Assembly: GCA_903893935.1 (NCBI GenBank)
Contig: CAITOD010000323.1
Location: 1 to 7,048 of the forward strand
Reading direction: 5' to 3'
Source: an uncultured Sphingomonadales bacterium
GTDB lineage: Bacteria > Pseudomonadota > Alphaproteobacteria > Sphingomonadales > Sphingomonadaceae
DNA: 7,048 nucleotides
In this document: piece after piece, positions 5,311 to 7,048 of the stretch
Layout: every line of letters begins with the position of its first letter
How positions within the stretch are numbered: the stretch's first letter is position 1
Notes under the pieces: model-generated
What the model saw: the letters and a program-made list of their open reading frames with translations, nothing else
What the model was told of the DNA's origin: nothing
The model's database searches: none
Made by a program: the position numbers and the translations under genes

Positions 5311-7048
5311 ATGACCGAATCCGCGTCCATCGACAAAATAAGCACGACCGAGACCGGCCTCGTCGCGCTCGCTTCGCTGCTCGCCATGCACAAGATCGCG
5401 GTCGATCCGGCGCAATTGCGCCACACGCTGGGCCACTATCTGCCCGCCAGCGGCAACGATCTGCTGCGGCTCGCCAAATCGCACAACGATGTGCGTGCGC
5501 GCCTGCTCGACGCAAAGTTCGAACGTCTGGCGCGCACGCCGCTGCCGGCGCTCGCCAATGGCCCCGGCGGCTGGTTCGTGATCGGCCGGGTCGAAGGCGA
5601 AGAGGCGCTGATCCAGCTCGCCATGCCGGTCGCGGGCCAGCCCGGGTTGCCGATCCGCAAAGTCGCCCGCGCCGAGCTCGAAGCGATGTGGTCGGGCGAA
5701 CTCGTGCTGATCACCACGCGCGACGGGCTCGCCGCGGGCGGGCGCCGGTTCGATGTGAGCTGGTTTATCCCGCAGATCGTCAAATATCGCCAGCTGATCG
5801 GCGAAGTGCTGCTGATCACGCTCGGGATCAATCTGCTGGGCCTTGCCGCACCGCTGTTCTTCCAGAACGTGGTCGACAAAGTGCTGGTCCACGATACGCT
5901 TGATACGCTGACGGTGCTCGGCATCGGCTATGTCGCGGTGTCGGTGTGGGAAACCGCGTTTGGCTGGCTGCGCACCCGGCTCTATTCCGAAACCAGCCAG
6001 AAAATCGATGTCGAGCTGGGCGCGCGGCTGTTCCGCCACCTGATGGGGCTGCCGATCGCCTATTTCGAAAATCGCCGCGTCGGCGACATCGCGATGCGCG
6101 TGCGTCAGCTCGAAACGATCCGCGAATTCCTCACCAATGCCAGCCTGACCGTGCTGGTCGATCCGCTGTTCACCGTGGTGTTTCTGGTGGTGATGTATTT
6201 CTATTCGATCAAGCTGTTCCTGATTTCGGTGCTGACGATCCCGGCCTATATTCTGGTCGCGGTGTTCGTCACGCGCCCGCTACAGGCGCGCATCGAGGAA
6301 AAGTTCGAACGCGGTGCTGCCAACAACGCGCTCCTGGTCGAAAGCATTTCGGGCATTACCACAGTCAAGGCGGCGGCGGTCGAGCCGCAATGGCAGGATC
6401 GCTGGGAACGCCAACTGGCCGGCTACAGCGATGCCAGCCAGCGGGTGATCAATCTCGGCAACACCGGCAGCCAGCTGATCCAGCTGATTTCCAAGCTCAA
6501 TCTGGCCGCGATCCTGTATTTTGGCGCCGAAGCGGTGATCAACCGCCAGATGACCGTGGGCGGCCTCGTCGCCTTCAACATGTTTGCCCAGCGCGTGTCG
6601 GGCCCGGTGATCCGCATGGCGCAATTGTGGCAGGATTTTCAGCAAGTGCGCATCGCCATTGCGCGGCTGGGTGACGTGCTCAACCAGCCGATCGAGCCGG
6701 GTGCCGGCAGCCGCAGCGCGCTGCCTGCGATCAAGGGTGCCATCGCGTTCGAGAACGCGCGCTTCCGCTATGGGCTCGAAGGGCCATGGACGCTCGATGA
6801 CATCACGCTCGAAACCCCCGCCGGCAGCTCGCTCGGGATTGTCGGCTCGTCGGGGTCGGGCAAATCGACGCTGACCAAGCTCTTGCAGCGGCTCTATCTG
6901 CCGCAAGGCGGCCGGATCACCATCGACGGGGTCGATATCGCCCAGATCGATCCGGCCTGGCTGCGCCGGCAGATCGGCGTCGTGCTGCAGGAAAACCTGC
7001 TGTTCAACCGGTCGATCCGCGACAACATCGCGCTCGCCAATCCGGCCA
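5311..7048 (+). CDS. HlyB-like type I secretion ABC exporter with inactive C39-like domain (3' end outside window)
   Basis: The frame is open from the ATG at 5311 to the right edge: 579 codons of an expected 700 or so. Inner-membrane exporter, fused membrane and ATPase domains. Residues 1 to about 135 form a C39-like domain. The catalytic Cys position of C39 peptidases is T15 (TETGLVAL), and the catalytic His position is W88 (GGWFVIGRV), so it cannot cleave a leader; in HlyB this domain binds cargo instead. The membrane domain spans about 147-435 (FDVSWFIPQIVKYRQ, PLFFQNVVDKVLVH, IDVELGARLFRHLMGLPIAY). The ATPase domain begins near 470, with Walker A GSSGSGKST at 512-520 and the Q-loop in VVLQENLLFN; the ABC signature and Walker B lie beyond the edge. 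The start follows the TolC stop by 29 bp; only a weak GAG (5302-5304) serves as ribosome binding site. By recall of E. coli HlyB, similarity is high throughout. Cargo is probably an RTX-like protein, inferred from the exporter type. Confidence 0.95.
   Translation, partial: MTESASIDKISTTETGLVALASLLAMHKIAVDPAQLRHTLGHYLPASGNDLLRLAKSHNDVRARLLDAKFERLARTPLPALANGPGGWFVIGRVEGEEALIQLAMPVAGQPGLPIRKVARAELEAMWSGELVLITTRDGLAAGGRRFDVSWFIPQIVKYRQLIGEVLLITLGINLLGLAAPLFFQNVVDKVLVHDTLDTLTVLGIGYVAVSVWETAFGWLRTRLYSETSQKIDVELGARLFRHLMGLPIAYFENRRVGDIAMRVRQLETIREFLTNASLTVLVDPLFTVVFLVVMYFYSIKLFLISVLTIPAYILVAVFVTRPLQARIEEKFERGAANNALLVESISGITTVKAAAVEPQWQDRWERQLAGYSDASQRVINLGNTGSQLIQLISKLNLAAILYFGAEAVINRQMTVGGLVAFNMFAQRVSGPVIRMAQLWQDFQQVRIAIARLGDVLNQPIEPGAGSRSALPAIKGAIAFENARFRYGLEGPWTLDDITLETPAGSSLGIVGSSGSGKSTLTKLLQRLYLPQGGRITIDGVDIAQIDPAWLRRQIGVVLQENLLFNRSIRDNIALANPA

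Noticed and set aside
5311..5720. Active C39 peptidase domain (bacteriocin-type leader-cleaving exporter)
   Set aside because: The catalytic Cys and His positions are Thr and Trp, and no double-glycine leader peptide gene is visible.
5293..6039. Minus-strand open frame of 248 codons opposite the ABC exporter
   Set aside because: The plus strand here encodes a HlyB-like exporter matching the family throughout; the antisense product has no recognisable features.

Overview
The window is GC-rich, densely coded bacterial DNA with small intergenic gaps and two ATGA stop/start overlaps. Base composition, the protein families and the way the proteins read suggest an alphaproteobacterium, most likely of the Sphingomonadales (Sphingomonas or Novosphingobium type). 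That placement is inference; there is no rRNA or other marker to confirm it. I see no tRNA, rRNA, CRISPR, insertion sequence or phage gene.

Left part (1-2815): a small divergent module. On the minus strand a phytanoyl-CoA dioxygenase (PhyH)-like 2-oxoglutarate/Fe(II) oxygenase (1073-1879) overlaps by ATGA with a secreted family GH92 alpha-mannosidase (start at 1076), which runs off the left edge with 358 codons visible. On the plus strand an AraC-type regulator with an N-terminal cupin domain (1985-2815) is read away from them. The shared gap of about 105 bp holds a perfect 12-bp palindrome and a second, imperfect copy 53 bp away, about five helical turns. The simplest reading is a sugar- or glycoside-responsive regulator controlling an oxidase/mannosidase pair.

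Right part (2940-7048): a type I secretion operon on the plus strand. It begins with an uncharacterised exported protein (2940-3566), which overlaps by ATGA with a TolC-family outer-membrane channel (3563-5281). A HlyB-like ABC exporter follows 29 bp later (5311 to beyond the right edge, 579 codons visible). The exporter's C39-like domain has lost both the catalytic Cys and the catalytic His, so it belongs with exporters of C-terminal-signal (RTX-like) proteins, not with leader-cleaving bacteriocin exporters. The membrane-fusion partner (HlyD type) and the cargo are not in the window and are expected nearby.

The least explained parts are the small exported protein co-translated with TolC, a four-copy 11-bp tandem repeat across the TolC stop codon, the long Pro/Ala-rich tail of TolC, and the pairing of a PhyH oxygenase with a GH92 enzyme. 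I do not see a wholly new system.
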